The position numbers and the translations under genes are program-made. From assembly GCF_025499425.1 (NCBI RefSeq), contig NZ_JAIMCB010000007.1, positions 124,001 through 188,000 of the forward strand: a stretch of 64,000 bases of DNA. Direction: 5' to 3'. Shown one piece after another: positions 1 to 8,927 of this stretch. The notes below the pieces were generated by a model. That model had not been told where the DNA came from and made no database searches. It worked only from the letters and a program-made list of their open reading frames with translations. Origin of the DNA: Acidiferrimicrobium sp. IK. Its GTDB lineage: Bacteria; Actinomycetota; Acidimicrobiia; Acidimicrobiales; Palsa-688. Positions within the stretch are counted from its first letter, which is position 1, and the number at the start of each line of letters is the position of its first letter.

Positions 1-1102
1 CGCCGTCCCCGGACAACTCGAAGCCCAGCACGTTCCCGCCGGTGGGGATGCCGCCCAGCGCGTCTACCGGCTCCTTGAACTTGATCGACACCCGCTGGTG
101 GCTCTCGGCCATGCACTTGCCGGTCCGCAGCAAGAACGGGACCCCCCGCCACCGGTCGTTGTCCACCCACAGGCGGGCCGCCACGAACGTCTCGGTCCTG
201 GAGTCGTCGTCGATCCCATCGATCTCCCGGTAGCCGTCGTATTGGCCTACCACCACGTCGTCGGGGCTGAGCGCCCGGAAGCACCCGATCACCTCCTCGC
301 GGGCCTTGGCGATGTGCTCGGCGTCGAGGGACTCAGGGGTCCGCATCGCCACCTCACCGGCCAGCTGGAACAGGTGGGTCACCAGCATGTCGAGGATCGC
401 CCCGGTCGAGTCGTAGAACCCGGCCCGCATCCCCACGTCGAGGGTCTCGGGAACGTCGATTTGGACGCTTTCTATGTGGCGGCGGTCCCAGGCGTGGGAG
501 AACAAGCCGTTGCCGAAGCGCAGCACGTGGATGTTCTGCGTCGCTTCCTTGCCGAGGAAATGGTCGATGCGGTAGATCTGCCGCTCCTCGAAGACCTGAT
601 GGGCGATCTCGTCGAGCTCCTGGAACGAGCTCATCGACGTGCCGAACGGCTTCTCGTAGACCACCCGCGAGTTGTCCGCCAGGCCGTGGGCGCCGATCCC
701 CTCGGTCAGCTTGGCGAACGCGGCGGGCGGCACGGCCAGGTAGTGGACCCGCTGCGCGTCGCGCCCCAGCTCGTCGTGGGCCTCGGCCATGACGTCGAGC
801 AGGCTGCCCGGGTCGTCCTTCTCGAAGCCGCCGCCAGCGAAGCGCAACCGGGACCGGAACTCCTCCCACGGTCCTTCTTCCGGCTTCGGGCCGAACTCCT
901 CGAGGCTCTCGCGCACCCGCTCTTGGAAGTTCTCGTGGGACACGTCACCCCGCCCGTTGCCGACCAGACGCCAGTCCTCCGGCAAGAGCCCCTCCTGCGC
1001 CAGCCGGTAGAACGCCGGGAGGACCAGGCGGTGCGCCAGGTCGCCGGTCCCGCCGAAGAGCACGAAGACCGTGGGCTTGGCGACCAGACTCGTGTCGGGC
1101 AT
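1..1102 (-). CDS. zwf: Glucose-6-phosphate dehydrogenase (C-terminus beyond window)
   Basis: Oxidises glucose 6-phosphate to 6-phosphogluconolactone in the cytoplasmic pentose-phosphate pathway, giving NADPH. The N-terminal dinucleotide-binding motif FGGTGDLAHR (residues 16-25) is a variant of the usual GASGDLA. The family active-site signature RIDHFLGKE lies near residues 177-185 and carries the substrate-binding and catalytic DHxxGKE residues. About 367 codons are present of the usual 460-510, so the gene is cut by the window edge, not broken. The ATG start is preceded by AGGAGG at a normal distance. No 6-phosphogluconolactonase or opcA is visible because the downstream side is outside the window. 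Confidence 0.95.
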   Translation of the reverse strand, partial: MPDTSLVAKPTVFVLFGGTGDLAHRLVLPAFYRLAQEGLLPEDWRLVGNGRGDVSHENFQERVRESLEEFGPKPEEGPWEEFRSRLRFAGGGFEKDDPGSLLDVMAEAHDELGRDAQRVHYLAVPPAAFAKLTEGIGAHGLADNSRVVYEKPFGTSMSSFQELDEIAHQVFEERQIYRIDHFLGKEATQNIHVLRFGNGLFSHAWDRRHIESVQIDVPETLDVGMRAGFYDSTGAILDMLVTHLFQLAGEVAMRTPESLDAEHIAKAREEVIGCFRALSPDDVVVGQYDGYREIDGIDDDSRTETFVAARLWVDNDRWRGVPFLLRTGKCMAESHQRVSIKFKEPVDALGGIPTGGNVLGFELSGDG

Positions 1103-1199
1103 TGCGGGACCTCCTGGGACGGCGTGGGAGCGGCGACGGGCTGAAGCCTGCACCTTCCTACCCATTGTGGGTCGGTCCGCGCCCTTTTCCGGCGGTCGA

Positions 1200-1721
1200 T
1201 CACACCACGGTCATGCCGTACATCTCGCCCAACGGGTCGCTGATCAACTCCAATCGGGCGCCGTCGGGGTCGGAGAAATATAGCGAGGTGTCGTTCATCT
1301 CGAGGTAGCCGACCGCCGCCCGGTCCAGGCTGGCCCGCAGCTCCTCCCACCGGTCGCGCCGAACCGAGATCGCTATGTGGTGCAGCCCGCCGAGGACCTC
1401 CCGGTACGGTCCGAGGTCCAGCCCGGGCATGTCGAAGAACGCCAGCGCGTTGCCGTTCCCGATATCGAAGAAGAAATGCGTCGACCCGCCGTAGTCGCGG
1501 TTCTCGAACATCTCGGTCAGCGGGAACTCCAGCACGTCTTGATAGAAGCGCACTGTCCGCTCGACGTCACTGCTCAAAAGGGCCACGTGGTGCACTCCCC
1601 GCGCCGACGTCGCGGGGCGCTGCTCCCGGGGCCGCAGGTACCGCGCCGCCCAGTCCTGCCGGCGCCGGGAGGCTTCCTCACGCTCGGTTCCTTGCAGCCC
1701 GGCGGTGGGTCCGTCGCTCAT
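1200..1721 (-). CDS. VOC (glyoxalase/dioxygenase fold) family protein
   Basis: A 173-residue vicinal-oxygen-chelate protein. The paired beta-alpha-beta-beta-beta modules appear as GVHHVALLSSDVERTVRFYQ in the first half and LHHIAISV plus LYFSDPDGARLEL in the second. The two module-initial His and the late Glu of ARLEL are the usual metal-ligand positions. Substrate cannot be read from sequence; candidates are a lyase, an extradiol dioxygenase or a resistance protein. About 40 charged, low-complexity residues precede the fold, so the true start may be internal. It is divergent from a MarR regulator 57 bp away, which is therefore a plausible controller (inference). Confidence 0.82.
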   Translation of the reverse strand: MSDGPTAGLQGTEREEASRRRQDWAARYLRPREQRPATSARGVHHVALLSSDVERTVRFYQDVLEFPLTEMFENRDYGGSTHFFFDIGNGNALAFFDMPGLDLGPYREVLGGLHHIAISVRRDRWEELRASLDRAAVGYLEMNDTSLYFSDPDGARLELISDPLGEMYGMTVV

Positions 1722-1778
1722 CTTGTCCGCTCCCGTGCTGGTCGTTGCACCCGAAACTATCCTCTTCGCTGTGGGATC

Positions 1779-2336
1779 ATGCGGCCCGTGACCCGACCGG
1801 ATCCGCCGCCGCGAGGGGAGTCACGGCCCGTCCCGGACCGTCAAGGCAGCGTCCGGCTCAGACCCCGGGTTGCCCCTGAGGCGATGGAGGTGTGGGCCGG
1901 GTTGCTCGCCGCCCACCGGCACCTGACCCAGATCCTCGACGACGAGCTGCGGGCCGTCGGGGTGACCCTCGACGAGTACGACGTGCTGCTCAACGTTCGC
2001 ACCGCCGGCCAGCCTCTGCGCATGGCCCAGCTGGCCGAACGGGCGCTGATCTCCCGGCCCACCGCGTCCCGGGTCGTCGACCGAATGGTCGGGAAGGGGT
2101 GGGTCCGGCGCTGGAGCGACGACCACGATCGCCGGGTGGTGCTCCTGGAGCTGACCGCCGAGGGCCGCCGGACGCAGGCCAGAGCAGCCCGGGTCCACCT
2201 CGACGGTATCGCCCGTCTGGTGGAGGGTCCCCTGGCCGGCCACGACGCGGCGGCGGTCGCTGCCGCGCTGCGGGCCCTGTCCCCGCCGCCCTCCGAGGAG
2301 GTCGCAGGTCGCGGCCGGGCCGGCATCGAACTGTGA
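1779..2336 (+). CDS. MarR family transcriptional regulator
   Basis: A winged-helix regulator of about 185 residues. The recognition helix and wing read MAQLAERALISRPTASRVVD followed by RMVGKGWVRR and DDHDRRVVLLELT, the classic MarR wing with its conserved Asp-Arg pair. ATG at 1779 is used; GTG at 1788 and ATG at 1884 are alternatives, since about 35 residues before the fold are Pro/Arg rich. It is transcribed divergently from the VOC gene, the normal geometry for MarR proteins that repress a detoxifying enzyme; this link is inferred. Ligand unknown. Confidence 0.87.
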   Translation: MRPVTRPDPPPRGESRPVPDRQGSVRLRPRVAPEAMEVWAGLLAAHRHLTQILDDELRAVGVTLDEYDVLLNVRTAGQPLRMAQLAERALISRPTASRVVDRMVGKGWVRRWSDDHDRRVVLLELTAEGRRTQARAARVHLDGIARLVEGPLAGHDAAAVAAALRALSPPPSEEVAGRGRAGIEL

Positions 2337-2389
2337 GGCGACGGTTCGCACCCTGAGCCCGAATCGGGCCAGCCCGGAAGGAAGCCTCG

Positions 2390-3205
2390 GTGAAGACGGC
2401 CAAATCGGACATCCCCACCGGCATGCTCACGTCCCGCTTGTTTCGCGCCGATGACAATCATGTGCCTGCCATCGAGAGCGCCGTCCTGACCCCCTGCGAG
2501 GGCCTCCCAGCCTCTAGTGTCGGCAAGGTGCAACGACTGGTAGCTGTCCTACGAGCCGTTCGCCCGGTGTTGCGTGCAGCGCTGCCGGCGATTGCCGTCG
2601 CCACGCTGATACCACTGGGTGTGTTCTACGTCGGTTTGGCGATGGGGTCGATAGTGGCCGCCATCATCGCCTCTGTCGTGTACGCCTACGGCGTTGCGGC
2701 ATACCAGTGGGTTCGCAACCGGCGGGTGTCGGGGATGCTGCTCATGACGATGTTCATGGTCAGCCTGCGGGCGATCGCGGCGGTGGCGTCGGGTCACACC
2801 TTCGCGTACTTCGTGGTGCCGGTGATCGAGACCGCCGGGTTCGGCCTGCTGTTCCTCGCCACGATGTTCACCAGCGAACCGCTGATCGTCCGCCTGGCCC
2901 GGGACTTCGTGCCTCACCTGGCCGACGACCTGGCCGGCCGCCGACGGTTGATCCGCTGGCTGTCGGGGGTGTGGACCGTCACCTACCTGGCGTCGGGCTC
3001 CACGACCCTGCTGCTGCTAGTGACCCAGTCCATCCCGGTCTACGTGACCGCTCACGAGCTGGCCGGATGGGCGTGGGTGGCCGGCGGGGTCGCCGCGTCG
3101 ATCGGGTTGTGCAAGTGGCAGGCCAAGGGCCTGTGGCAGGCCGCGATGGCCCACCGCCACCAAGGCGTCGCCGGCACCGTCGTGCCCGCCGCCCTCGCCG
3201 CGTAG
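2390..3205 (+). CDS. VC0807-like polytopic membrane protein
   Basis: A 271-residue integral membrane protein with roughly six hydrophobic segments, for example AVATLIPLGVFYVGLAMGSI, then IIASVVYAYGVAAY, the FAYFVV/FGLLFLATMF region and YLASGSTTLLLLVTQ. Length, short basic loops and the late conserved Trp/Lys region (CKWQAKGLW) fit the VC0807 or DUF3159-type family, whose function is not established. The GTG start has GGAAGGA 8 nt upstream. It stands alone 53 bp after the MarR gene, so co-transcription with the regulator is possible. Confidence 0.7.
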   Translation: MKTAKSDIPTGMLTSRLFRADDNHVPAIESAVLTPCEGLPASSVGKVQRLVAVLRAVRPVLRAALPAIAVATLIPLGVFYVGLAMGSIVAAIIASVVYAYGVAAYQWVRNRRVSGMLLMTMFMVSLRAIAAVASGHTFAYFVVPVIETAGFGLLFLATMFTSEPLIVRLARDFVPHLADDLAGRRRLIRWLSGVWTVTYLASGSTTLLLLVTQSIPVYVTAHELAGWAWVAGGVAASIGLCKWQAKGLWQAAMAHRHQGVAGTVVPAALAA

Positions 3206-3256
3206 ACGACCTCCCCTCCGGGCCCCGCCCGCCCAGAGGTTCAGCCGCCCTTCCGC

Positions 3257-4486
3257 TCAGTCGACCAGGGCCTGCTGGACCAGCTGCTTTAGCTGCGAGC
3301 GCAGGGGATAGGTGCTCGACGGCAGCAGCTGGGTCATGAACACCGCGGAGATCTCTTCCTCCGGGTCGACCCAGAACGCGGTGGAAGCGGCGCCGCCCCA
3401 CCCGTAGCTGCCCCGACTGTCGAGGCCCTTGCCCGCAGCGGGGTCGAGCACCACCGAGAACCCCAACCCGAACCCGACGCCGTCGAAGGCGGTCTCCGCG
3501 AACAGCCGGCGACCGAAGCCCTCCAAGTCGGCGTTGCCGGGCAGATGGTTGCGGGTCATGTAATCGACGGTGCGGGTGCCGAGCAGGCGGGCCCCGTCGA
3601 GCTCCCCTCGCCGGCGCAGCATCTCGGTGAAGCGCAGGTAGTCGCCGGCGGTGCCCACCAGCCCACCACCGCCGGAAAGCACGTCTGGCTGGCGCGCCGC
3701 CGCTTGACCCATCGGCGTCGCCGTCGCCTTACCGTCGGCGCCGCGGACGTAGAGGGTCGCCAACCGGTCCCGGCGGGCCTCGTCGGCGTAGAAGGCGGTG
3801 TCGGTCATGCCGAGGGGAGCGAAGATCCGCGACGCGAAGAACTCGTCGAGCGACTGCCCGGAGATCACCTCGACCAGCCGGCCGAGCACGTCGGTGGCCA
3901 CGCTGTAGTTCCACTCGGCGCCGGGCTCGAACAGCAGCGGCTGCTCGGCGTAGGCGTCGACCACCGCGGTCAGGTCCATGCCCTTGGGCGTACCCCACTC
4001 GAAGCCTGCGGCCCGGTACCGGGCGTCCACCGGGTGGTTGTAGTGGAAGCCGTAGGTGAGCCCCGCAGTGTGGGTGAGCAGGTGCCACACCCGGATCGGC
4101 TCGGTGGCCGGCGCGGTGGACGGGGCTTGCGGCGTGCCGCCCCGCCACACCCGCATGTCGCTCAGCGACGGGATCCACCGCGACACCGGGTCCTTCAGCT
4201 CGAAGGCACCCTCCTCGTAGAGCATCATCGCCGCGACGGACGTGACCGGCTTGGTCATCGAGTACAGCCGCCAGACGGTGTCAGCCTCGACCGGGGCCCC
4301 CGACTCGACGTCGCGCTGCCCGCAGGTCGACAGGTGAGCGACGTGGCCGTTGCGCGCCACGGCCACCAGCCAGCCGGCCAGCAGCCCTTCATCCACGTAG
4401 CGGGCCATGTGCCGGTCGATGCGAGCGAGGCGTTCCCCGTCGAAGCCGACCTCGTCCGGGTCGACGTCCACCTTCAGCTCAGCCAT
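3257..4486 (-). CDS. Serine hydrolase, class C beta-lactamase/EstB-like esterase
   Basis: A 409-residue protein of the beta-lactamase-related serine hydrolase family. The catalytic SxxK tetrad is SMTK at residues 76-79, and the second motif is the Tyr-Ser pair at 194-195 (EWNYSVATD) found in EstB-type carboxylesterases. A late WGGAAST segment occupies the place of the KTG box. Absence of a signal peptide and the Tyr-Ser motif favour a cytoplasmic esterase over a beta-lactamase. The start has GAGGGAGG upstream. Convergent with the preceding membrane protein. Confidence 0.9.
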   Translation of the reverse strand: MAELKVDVDPDEVGFDGERLARIDRHMARYVDEGLLAGWLVAVARNGHVAHLSTCGQRDVESGAPVEADTVWRLYSMTKPVTSVAAMMLYEEGAFELKDPVSRWIPSLSDMRVWRGGTPQAPSTAPATEPIRVWHLLTHTAGLTYGFHYNHPVDARYRAAGFEWGTPKGMDLTAVVDAYAEQPLLFEPGAEWNYSVATDVLGRLVEVISGQSLDEFFASRIFAPLGMTDTAFYADEARRDRLATLYVRGADGKATATPMGQAAARQPDVLSGGGGLVGTAGDYLRFTEMLRRRGELDGARLLGTRTVDYMTRNHLPGNADLEGFGRRLFAETAFDGVGFGLGFSVVLDPAAGKGLDSRGSYGWGGAASTAFWVDPEEEISAVFMTQLLPSSTYPLRSQLKQLVQQALVD

Positions 4487-4560
4487 GCTGCCTCCCTCTC
4501 TCCGGCCTCCCGTGGCGCAGGCCGCCCGGCGAACTTACCGTCCCCGCTCCCCGAGAGGGA

Positions 4561-5112
4561 TCAGCAGGAGCGCTGCCAGAGCAGCGCTTTGGCCGTCGCC
4601 CCCCACTCGTAGGCGACGGTGAAGAGACGCTTGCCGACGCTGGACGGCGCCGGCGCCGGCACCATCAGCAGCTCGCCGTTCCAGCATCGAGCGACGCGCA
4701 GGCGAGCCCGGGACGTCTGGGCCCGGCCGCTGACGATGATCAGCCGTTTCCAGCCGTGCTGGCGGGCCAGCGCCCCGATCGCTCGGGCCTCGCCCCGGGT
4801 GCTCTTCGGGTCCGGCTTGAAGCAGATCACGTTGAGCGATCCGGTCGAGGGCGGGCACACCTGGGCCGGATTCGGCAGCGACATGACCAGGTTGGGGGCC
4901 CATCCCTGCGCCGCCAGAGTGCTCGGGAACGTCGACTCCTCGGCCTCGCCGCCGAGGATGACGATCGCGTCGGCGGACTGGGGGGCGTCGGTTGCAGGAG
5001 CCCAGAACCGCCAGTAGCTGATGGCCACCACGACGGCCGCCAAGACCGCGGCGACGGCCAAGGCGAGCAGCCCGGCCCGGGGTCGGCGGGTCGGTCGTGT
5101 CGTTTGCGCCAC
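4561..5112 (-). CDS. YdcF-like DUF218 family protein
   Basis: A 183-residue protein with one N-terminal membrane anchor (LLALAVAAVLAAVVVAISYW) followed by an extracytoplasmic DUF218 domain: ADAIVILGGEAEEST at the first beta-strand, then STRGEARAIGALARQHGWKR and LIIVSGRAQTSRARL, where the family has Asp/Glu and Ser residues lining the pocket. Related proteins (SanA, YdcF) are linked to envelope integrity, but the reaction is unknown. The GTG start is preceded by TAGAGT at 6 nt, so the mRNA is probably leaderless. Confidence 0.82.
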   Translation of the reverse strand: MAQTTRPTRRPRAGLLALAVAAVLAAVVVAISYWRFWAPATDAPQSADAIVILGGEAEESTFPSTLAAQGWAPNLVMSLPNPAQVCPPSTGSLNVICFKPDPKSTRGEARAIGALARQHGWKRLIIVSGRAQTSRARLRVARCWNGELLMVPAPAPSSVGKRLFTVAYEWGATAKALLWQRSC

Positions 5113-5118
5113 CGGCCG

Positions 5119-5124
5119 ACTCTA
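5119..5124 (-). promoter_or_regulatory. -10 box of leaderless DUF218 gene
   Basis: TAGAGT on the minus strand ends 6 nt before the GTG start at 5112, so transcription would begin at or next to the start codon. No Shine-Dalgarno fits in that space. Confidence 0.5.
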
Positions 5125-5183
5125 GACGGGAGCCGTCACTGCTCCCGCGGGCGGCTCCGCCCCGGCGCGCCCGCTGGCGGTCG

Positions 5184-6839
5184 TCAGGCGGTGGTCAGGT
5201 TGGCCGCGGACTCCAAGCCGAGCAGCCCGATGGAGATCTCGCGCATCTCCACCTTGCGGACCTTGCCCGTCACCGTCATCGGGAACTCCTCGACTACGTG
5301 GACGTAGCGGGGGATCTTGTGGCGGGCGATGCGCCCGTCGCAGAACTCCCGCACCGCGGCCACGTCGAGCCCGCCGCTGCCGGGGCGCAGCCGCACCCAC
5401 GCCATCAGCTCCTCGCCGTAGCGCTCGTCGGGCACCCCGATGACCTGCACGTCCTCGATGTCGGGGTGGGTGTAGAGGAACTCCTCGACCTCGCGGGGGT
5501 AGATGTTCTCCCCGCCTCGGATCACCAGATCCTTGATCCGCCCGACGATGTTGACGTAGCCGTCCTCTCGCATCACCGCCAGGTCGCCGGTGTGCATCCA
5601 CCGGGCCGCGTCGATGGCCTCCGCGGTCTTGTCCGGCTCGTCCCAGTAGCCGAGCATCACCGAGTAGCCCCGGGTGCACAGCTCGCCGGGGGTGCCCGGC
5701 GCCACCGTCCGGCCGGTGGCCGGGTCGACCACCTTGACCTCCAGGTGGGGGAGGACCCGCCCAACCGTGCCGGTCCGACGCTCCACGTCGTCGTCGACCC
5801 GGGTCTGGGTGGACACCGGAGAGGTCTCGGTCATCCCGTAACAGATCGCCACCTCGCCCATGTGCATCTCGGCGATCACCCGTTTCATGACCTCGACCGG
5901 GCAGGGGGAGCCGGCCATCACGCCGGTGCGCAGGCTGGAGAAGTCCCGGTCCGCGAACGACGGGTGGGCCAGCTCGGCGATGAACATGGTCGGCACCCCG
6001 TAGAGCGACGTGCATCGCTCCGCTTCGACCGCGGCCAGGGTGGCGCCCGCGTCGAAGAGAGGGGCGGGCACCACGATGCACGATCCGTGGCTGGTAGCTG
6101 CCAGGTTGCCGATCACCATGCCGAAGCAGTGGTAGAACGGCACCGGCACGCAGATCCGGTCCGAGGGCCCGTAGCCGAGCAACTCCCCGATGAAATACCC
6201 GTTGTTCAAGATGTTGTGGTGCGAGAGGGTCGCGCCCTTCGGGAACCCGGTCGTGCCCGACGTGTACTGGATGTTGATCGGATCGTCGCACGACAGCTCC
6301 GCGCTGCGGGCGTCGAGGGCCGCGTCTTCGATGTCGGCGCCGGCGGCCTCGAGGTCGGCCCACGACTGGTCGCCGATCCACACCATCTCCGACAGCGCCG
6401 GCGTCTCCCCTGCCGCGGCCACCTCCTCGGCCATGGCCCGGTAGTCGCTGGTCTTGATTCGGGTCGCGCTCACCAGGAGCCGCACCCCGGACTGGCGCAG
6501 CGCGTACGCCAGCTCAGAGGTACGGTACGCCGGGTTGAGGTTGACCAGCACCGCGCCGGTCATCGCGGTGGCGTACTGCAGCGCCATCCACTCGGCGCAG
6601 TTGGGCGACCAGATGCCGACCCGGTCACCGGCGGTGACCCCTCTGGCCATCAGACCCTTGGCCACCGTCCGGGCCCACCCGTGCAGCTGCGGGTAGGTCC
6701 AGCGCCGGCCGGTCGCGACCTCGACCAGCGCCTCGCTGTCAGGGAAGCGGGCGGCGGTGGCGGCCAAGTTGGCGCCGATGGTGTCGTCGAGCAGCGCCAC
6801 GTCGGACGTGCCGTGGGTGTAGGACGTGGTCAGCGTCAT
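5184..6839 (-). CDS. Fatty acyl-CoA synthetase, ACSF2-like AMP-binding enzyme
   Basis: A 551-residue ANL-superfamily ligase that adenylates a carboxylic acid and transfers it to CoA. Visible motifs: P-loop-like [22 protein letters not shown] (A5), the YWDEPDKT and MHTGDLAVM region (A7), [16 protein letters not shown] hinge (A8) and the catalytic Lys in TVTGKVRK near the C-terminus (A10). Length and the [16 protein letters not shown] segment resemble the ACSF2 medium-chain group; chain-length preference cannot be read. It stands alone and is convergent with nothing close, so it is probably its own transcription unit. Confidence 0.92.
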   Translation of the reverse strand: MTLTTSYTHGTSDVALLDDTIGANLAATAARFPDSEALVEVATGRRWTYPQLHGWARTVAKGLMARGVTAGDRVGIWSPNCAEWMALQYATAMTGAVLVNLNPAYRTSELAYALRQSGVRLLVSATRIKTSDYRAMAEEVAAAGETPALSEMVWIGDQSWADLEAAGADIEDAALDARSAELSCDDPINIQYTSGTTGFPKGATLSHHNILNNGYFIGELLGYGPSDRICVPVPFYHCFGMVIGNLAATSHGSCIVVPAPLFDAGATLAAVEAERCTSLYGVPTMFIAELAHPSFADRDFSSLRTGVMAGSPCPVEVMKRVIAEMHMGEVAICYGMTETSPVSTQTRVDDDVERRTGTVGRVLPHLEVKVVDPATGRTVAPGTPGELCTRGYSVMLGYWDEPDKTAEAIDAARWMHTGDLAVMREDGYVNIVGRIKDLVIRGGENIYPREVEEFLYTHPDIEDVQVIGVPDERYGEELMAWVRLRPGSGGLDVAAVREFCDGRIARHKIPRYVHVVEEFPMTVTGKVRKVEMREISIGLLGLESAANLTTA

Positions 6840-6949
6840 CGAAAGGTCCTCCCGGGTGCGGCCCGTGCAGGCCGGTGCGCCGCCCGTGCGGCTGCCGCCC
6901 CGAGCCTACGCACCGCCGCGCCGCCCAGCGCGGGCCGCCGGCGGCTGGG

Positions 6950-8869
6950 TCAGGGCGCGGCGGCGGCGACGATCGGCCGGTTGAGGCGGATGTTGCCCAA
7001 CGAGCCGGCGAAGGACGCGTCACCGAAGACGAACACGCCGCCGTCGGAAGCCGTCAGCCGGTAGCCGCCTCCGTCGGGGGTGGCGGCCATGCCGACGATC
7101 GGCTGGTTGAGGTGGATGTTGCCGGTGGAGCCGTAGAAGTGGGCGTCGCCGAAGCCGAACACGCCGCCGTCGGACGCGACGAGCCAGTAGCCGCCTCCGT
7201 CGGGGGTGGCGGCCATGCCGACGATCGGCTGGTTGAGGTGGGTGGCACCCAGGCTCCCGTAGAACGGGGCCGCGAACGAGAACACCCCTCCGTCGCGCGC
7301 CGCCATCCAGTAACCGCCGTGCGCCCCGGCCGCCAGCGCCACGATCGGCGCGTTCAGCGGCACGTTGCCCGTCGACCCGCAAAACGGCGCCCCGCCGAAG
7401 TCGAACACCCCGCCGTCAGACGCAGCCATCAGATACCCCGTCGACGGCGGCGCCTGCAGGCACGCGGCGGGGACCGGCGCGCCCGGCGCCGGCGCCGGCG
7501 GCCCCTGCGGACCGGCGTAAGCCACCACCCCCTTCGTGGTGCCGACGAGCAGCAGGCCGTCGGCCGCCGAGGGCGACGCGAAGTTGGGTACCGCCGCGGG
7601 GAGGGTCGCCACCGTGGTGGCCGTGCCCGACGCCGGGTCGAGCGTCCGCAGCACGCTCGGGGAACCTCCGTAGTTGACCGACCACAGGCTGCCGTCGACC
7701 AGCACCGGCGGCCCGTTGGTGCCCCCTCCCTGCCAGCCGGTGGACAGGCTCGACCCGGAGATCTTCACCTGTTCGACGGCCCCGCCCCGGCACGGGATGT
7801 ATATCGAGCTGGTAGCCGCGTCGTAGGCGTTGCCGCCGTCCACATCGCTGCCGCAGACGTTCACCTGGCTGAGCACGTGAAACCCGGGATCTAGCAGGTA
7901 CCCGACGTCGGCCTTCCCCGCCGCGAACACGTCGCCGTTGGGCAGCAACGTCGGCGGGTCGGAGCCCAAGTCGGCGTCACCGCTGGCGTTGGACTGATAA
8001 CTGGCGAGCACTTGGAGGTCGGCGTTGAGCTTCACGACGCTCTCGGTGTAGGCCTTGGCCGGGTTGGACGGGTTGTTGGGGTTGCCGGTCGACACGTACA
8101 CGTCGCCGGCGCTGTCGACGGCCGGCCCGGCCGCCCCCCAGATCGCGCCGCCCCCGCCCGGGTTGTCGGCGGCCACCTCGAAGGCCACGTTGGGCCGGGC
8201 GCCGGCCGGGTCCACGCCCACCACCCACCCGTGGTAGGTCCCGCAATCCCCGTACAGGCCCCCGTAGGTCACGTACACCCGGCCGTTGGCCAACGCCAGC
8301 GCCCCCCGCTGCTGCAGGTGGAGGTCCTGGTCGGCGCTGATACCGGGAGGGTCGGCGTCGACCGAGCTCACCACCGCGCCCGTGTAGAGATTGAACCCGG
8401 TCAGCTGGTGGTGCACCGGGCCGGCGCCGCCGTTGGACACCTCGCCCACCACGTACACGACGCCGGAGGCAGTGTCGATGACCGGCGTGGAAGTCACCCC
8501 GAGCGGGTCGACGTCACCGCAGCCGGCCTGACGGGCCACGTTGGTCAGCGGGGAGCCGAGGGACGCCGCCCACAGCACATGGCCGTCGTGGGCGTCGAGG
8601 GCGTAGACCCGGTCCGCCTCGTCGGCCATGATCACCCGGCCGTCCGCCACGACCGGCTGGCCGTACACCGCGCTGCCGTCCGGCGTCGCGCTCCACGCCT
8701 GCGACAACGGCGACAGCGGCGCTTCGGACACGTCGGCGCCGGTCCGGCTGGGGTCGCCGTGGTAGGTCGGCCACGACGGTGACGCCATCGCCGGTGCTGA
8801 CGCCCAACCGATGAGGACGCCGCAGGCGCCGAGGGCGGCCGCGACGCGACCGAGGGGGTGTCTGGCCAT
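6950..8869 (-). CDS. Secreted PQQ-type beta-propeller protein with 42-residue C-terminal repeats
   Basis: A 639-residue exported protein. A signal peptide ([20 protein letters not shown]) leads into a PQQ/BamB-like propeller with blade repeats such as [18 protein letters not shown]. After a Pro/Ala linker (near residue 470) come four repeats of about 42 residues built on [20 protein letters not shown] followed by [20 protein letters not shown]. Two repeat copies are almost identical in DNA with a 126-bp period. The repeats are predicted to form a second small propeller; function unknown. No dehydrogenase catalytic Asp or Cys-Cys ring is evident, so a structural or binding role is more likely than enzyme activity. 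Confidence 0.8.
   Translation of the reverse strand: MARHPLGRVAAALGACGVLIGWASAPAMASPSWPTYHGDPSRTGADVSEAPLSPLSQAWSATPDGSAVYGQPVVADGRVIMADEADRVYALDAHDGHVLWAASLGSPLTNVARQAGCGDVDPLGVTSTPVIDTASGVVYVVGEVSNGGAGPVHHQLTGFNLYTGAVVSSVDADPPGISADQDLHLQQRGALALANGRVYVTYGGLYGDCGTYHGWVVGVDPAGARPNVAFEVAADNPGGGGAIWGAAGPAVDSAGDVYVSTGNPNNPSNPAKAYTESVVKLNADLQVLASYQSNASGDADLGSDPPTLLPNGDVFAAGKADVGYLLDPGFHVLSQVNVCGSDVDGGNAYDAATSSIYIPCRGGAVEQVKISGSSLSTGWQGGGTNGPPVLVDGSLWSVNYGGSPSVLRTLDPASGTATTVATLPAAVPNFASPSAADGLLLVGTTKGVVAYAGPQGPPAPAPGAPVPAACLQAPPSTGYLMAASDGGVFDFGGAPFCGSTGNVPLNAPIVALAAGAHGGYWMAARDGGVFSFAAPFYGSLGATHLNQPIVGMAATPDGGGYWLVASDGGVFGFGDAHFYGSTGNIHLNQPIVGMAATPDGGGYRLTASDGGVFVFGDASFAGSLGNIRLNRPIVAAAAP
7061..7241. 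repeat. 126-bp period coding repeat
   Basis: Two copies of a stretch of about 55 bp (7061-7115 and 7187-7241) are identical or nearly so and lie exactly 126 bp apart, encoding the APDGGGY..IVGM part of the 42-residue repeats. DNA-level identity in an otherwise diverged repeat array suggests recent duplication or gene conversion. Confidence 0.85.
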
Positions 8870-8875
8870 GCCGGT

Positions 8876-8881
8876 ACGCTG
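8876..8881 (-). promoter_or_regulatory. -10 box of leaderless propeller-protein gene
   Basis: CAGCGT on the minus strand ends 6 nt before the ATG at 8869, the leaderless spacing seen repeatedly in this window. The first base departs from TANNNT. Confidence 0.35.
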
Positions 8882-8927
8882 CCCGATCGGGACGTTTCCT
8901 ACACGGGCGGAGCCGACCGGATGAGGC

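Noticed and set aside
5097..7064. Long plus-strand open frame (655 codons) opposite the acyl-CoA synthetase
   Set aside because: Antisense to a gene with intact motifs; composition (His, Arg, Gly, Val, Asp) is that of a high-GC complementary frame and no domain is recognisable.
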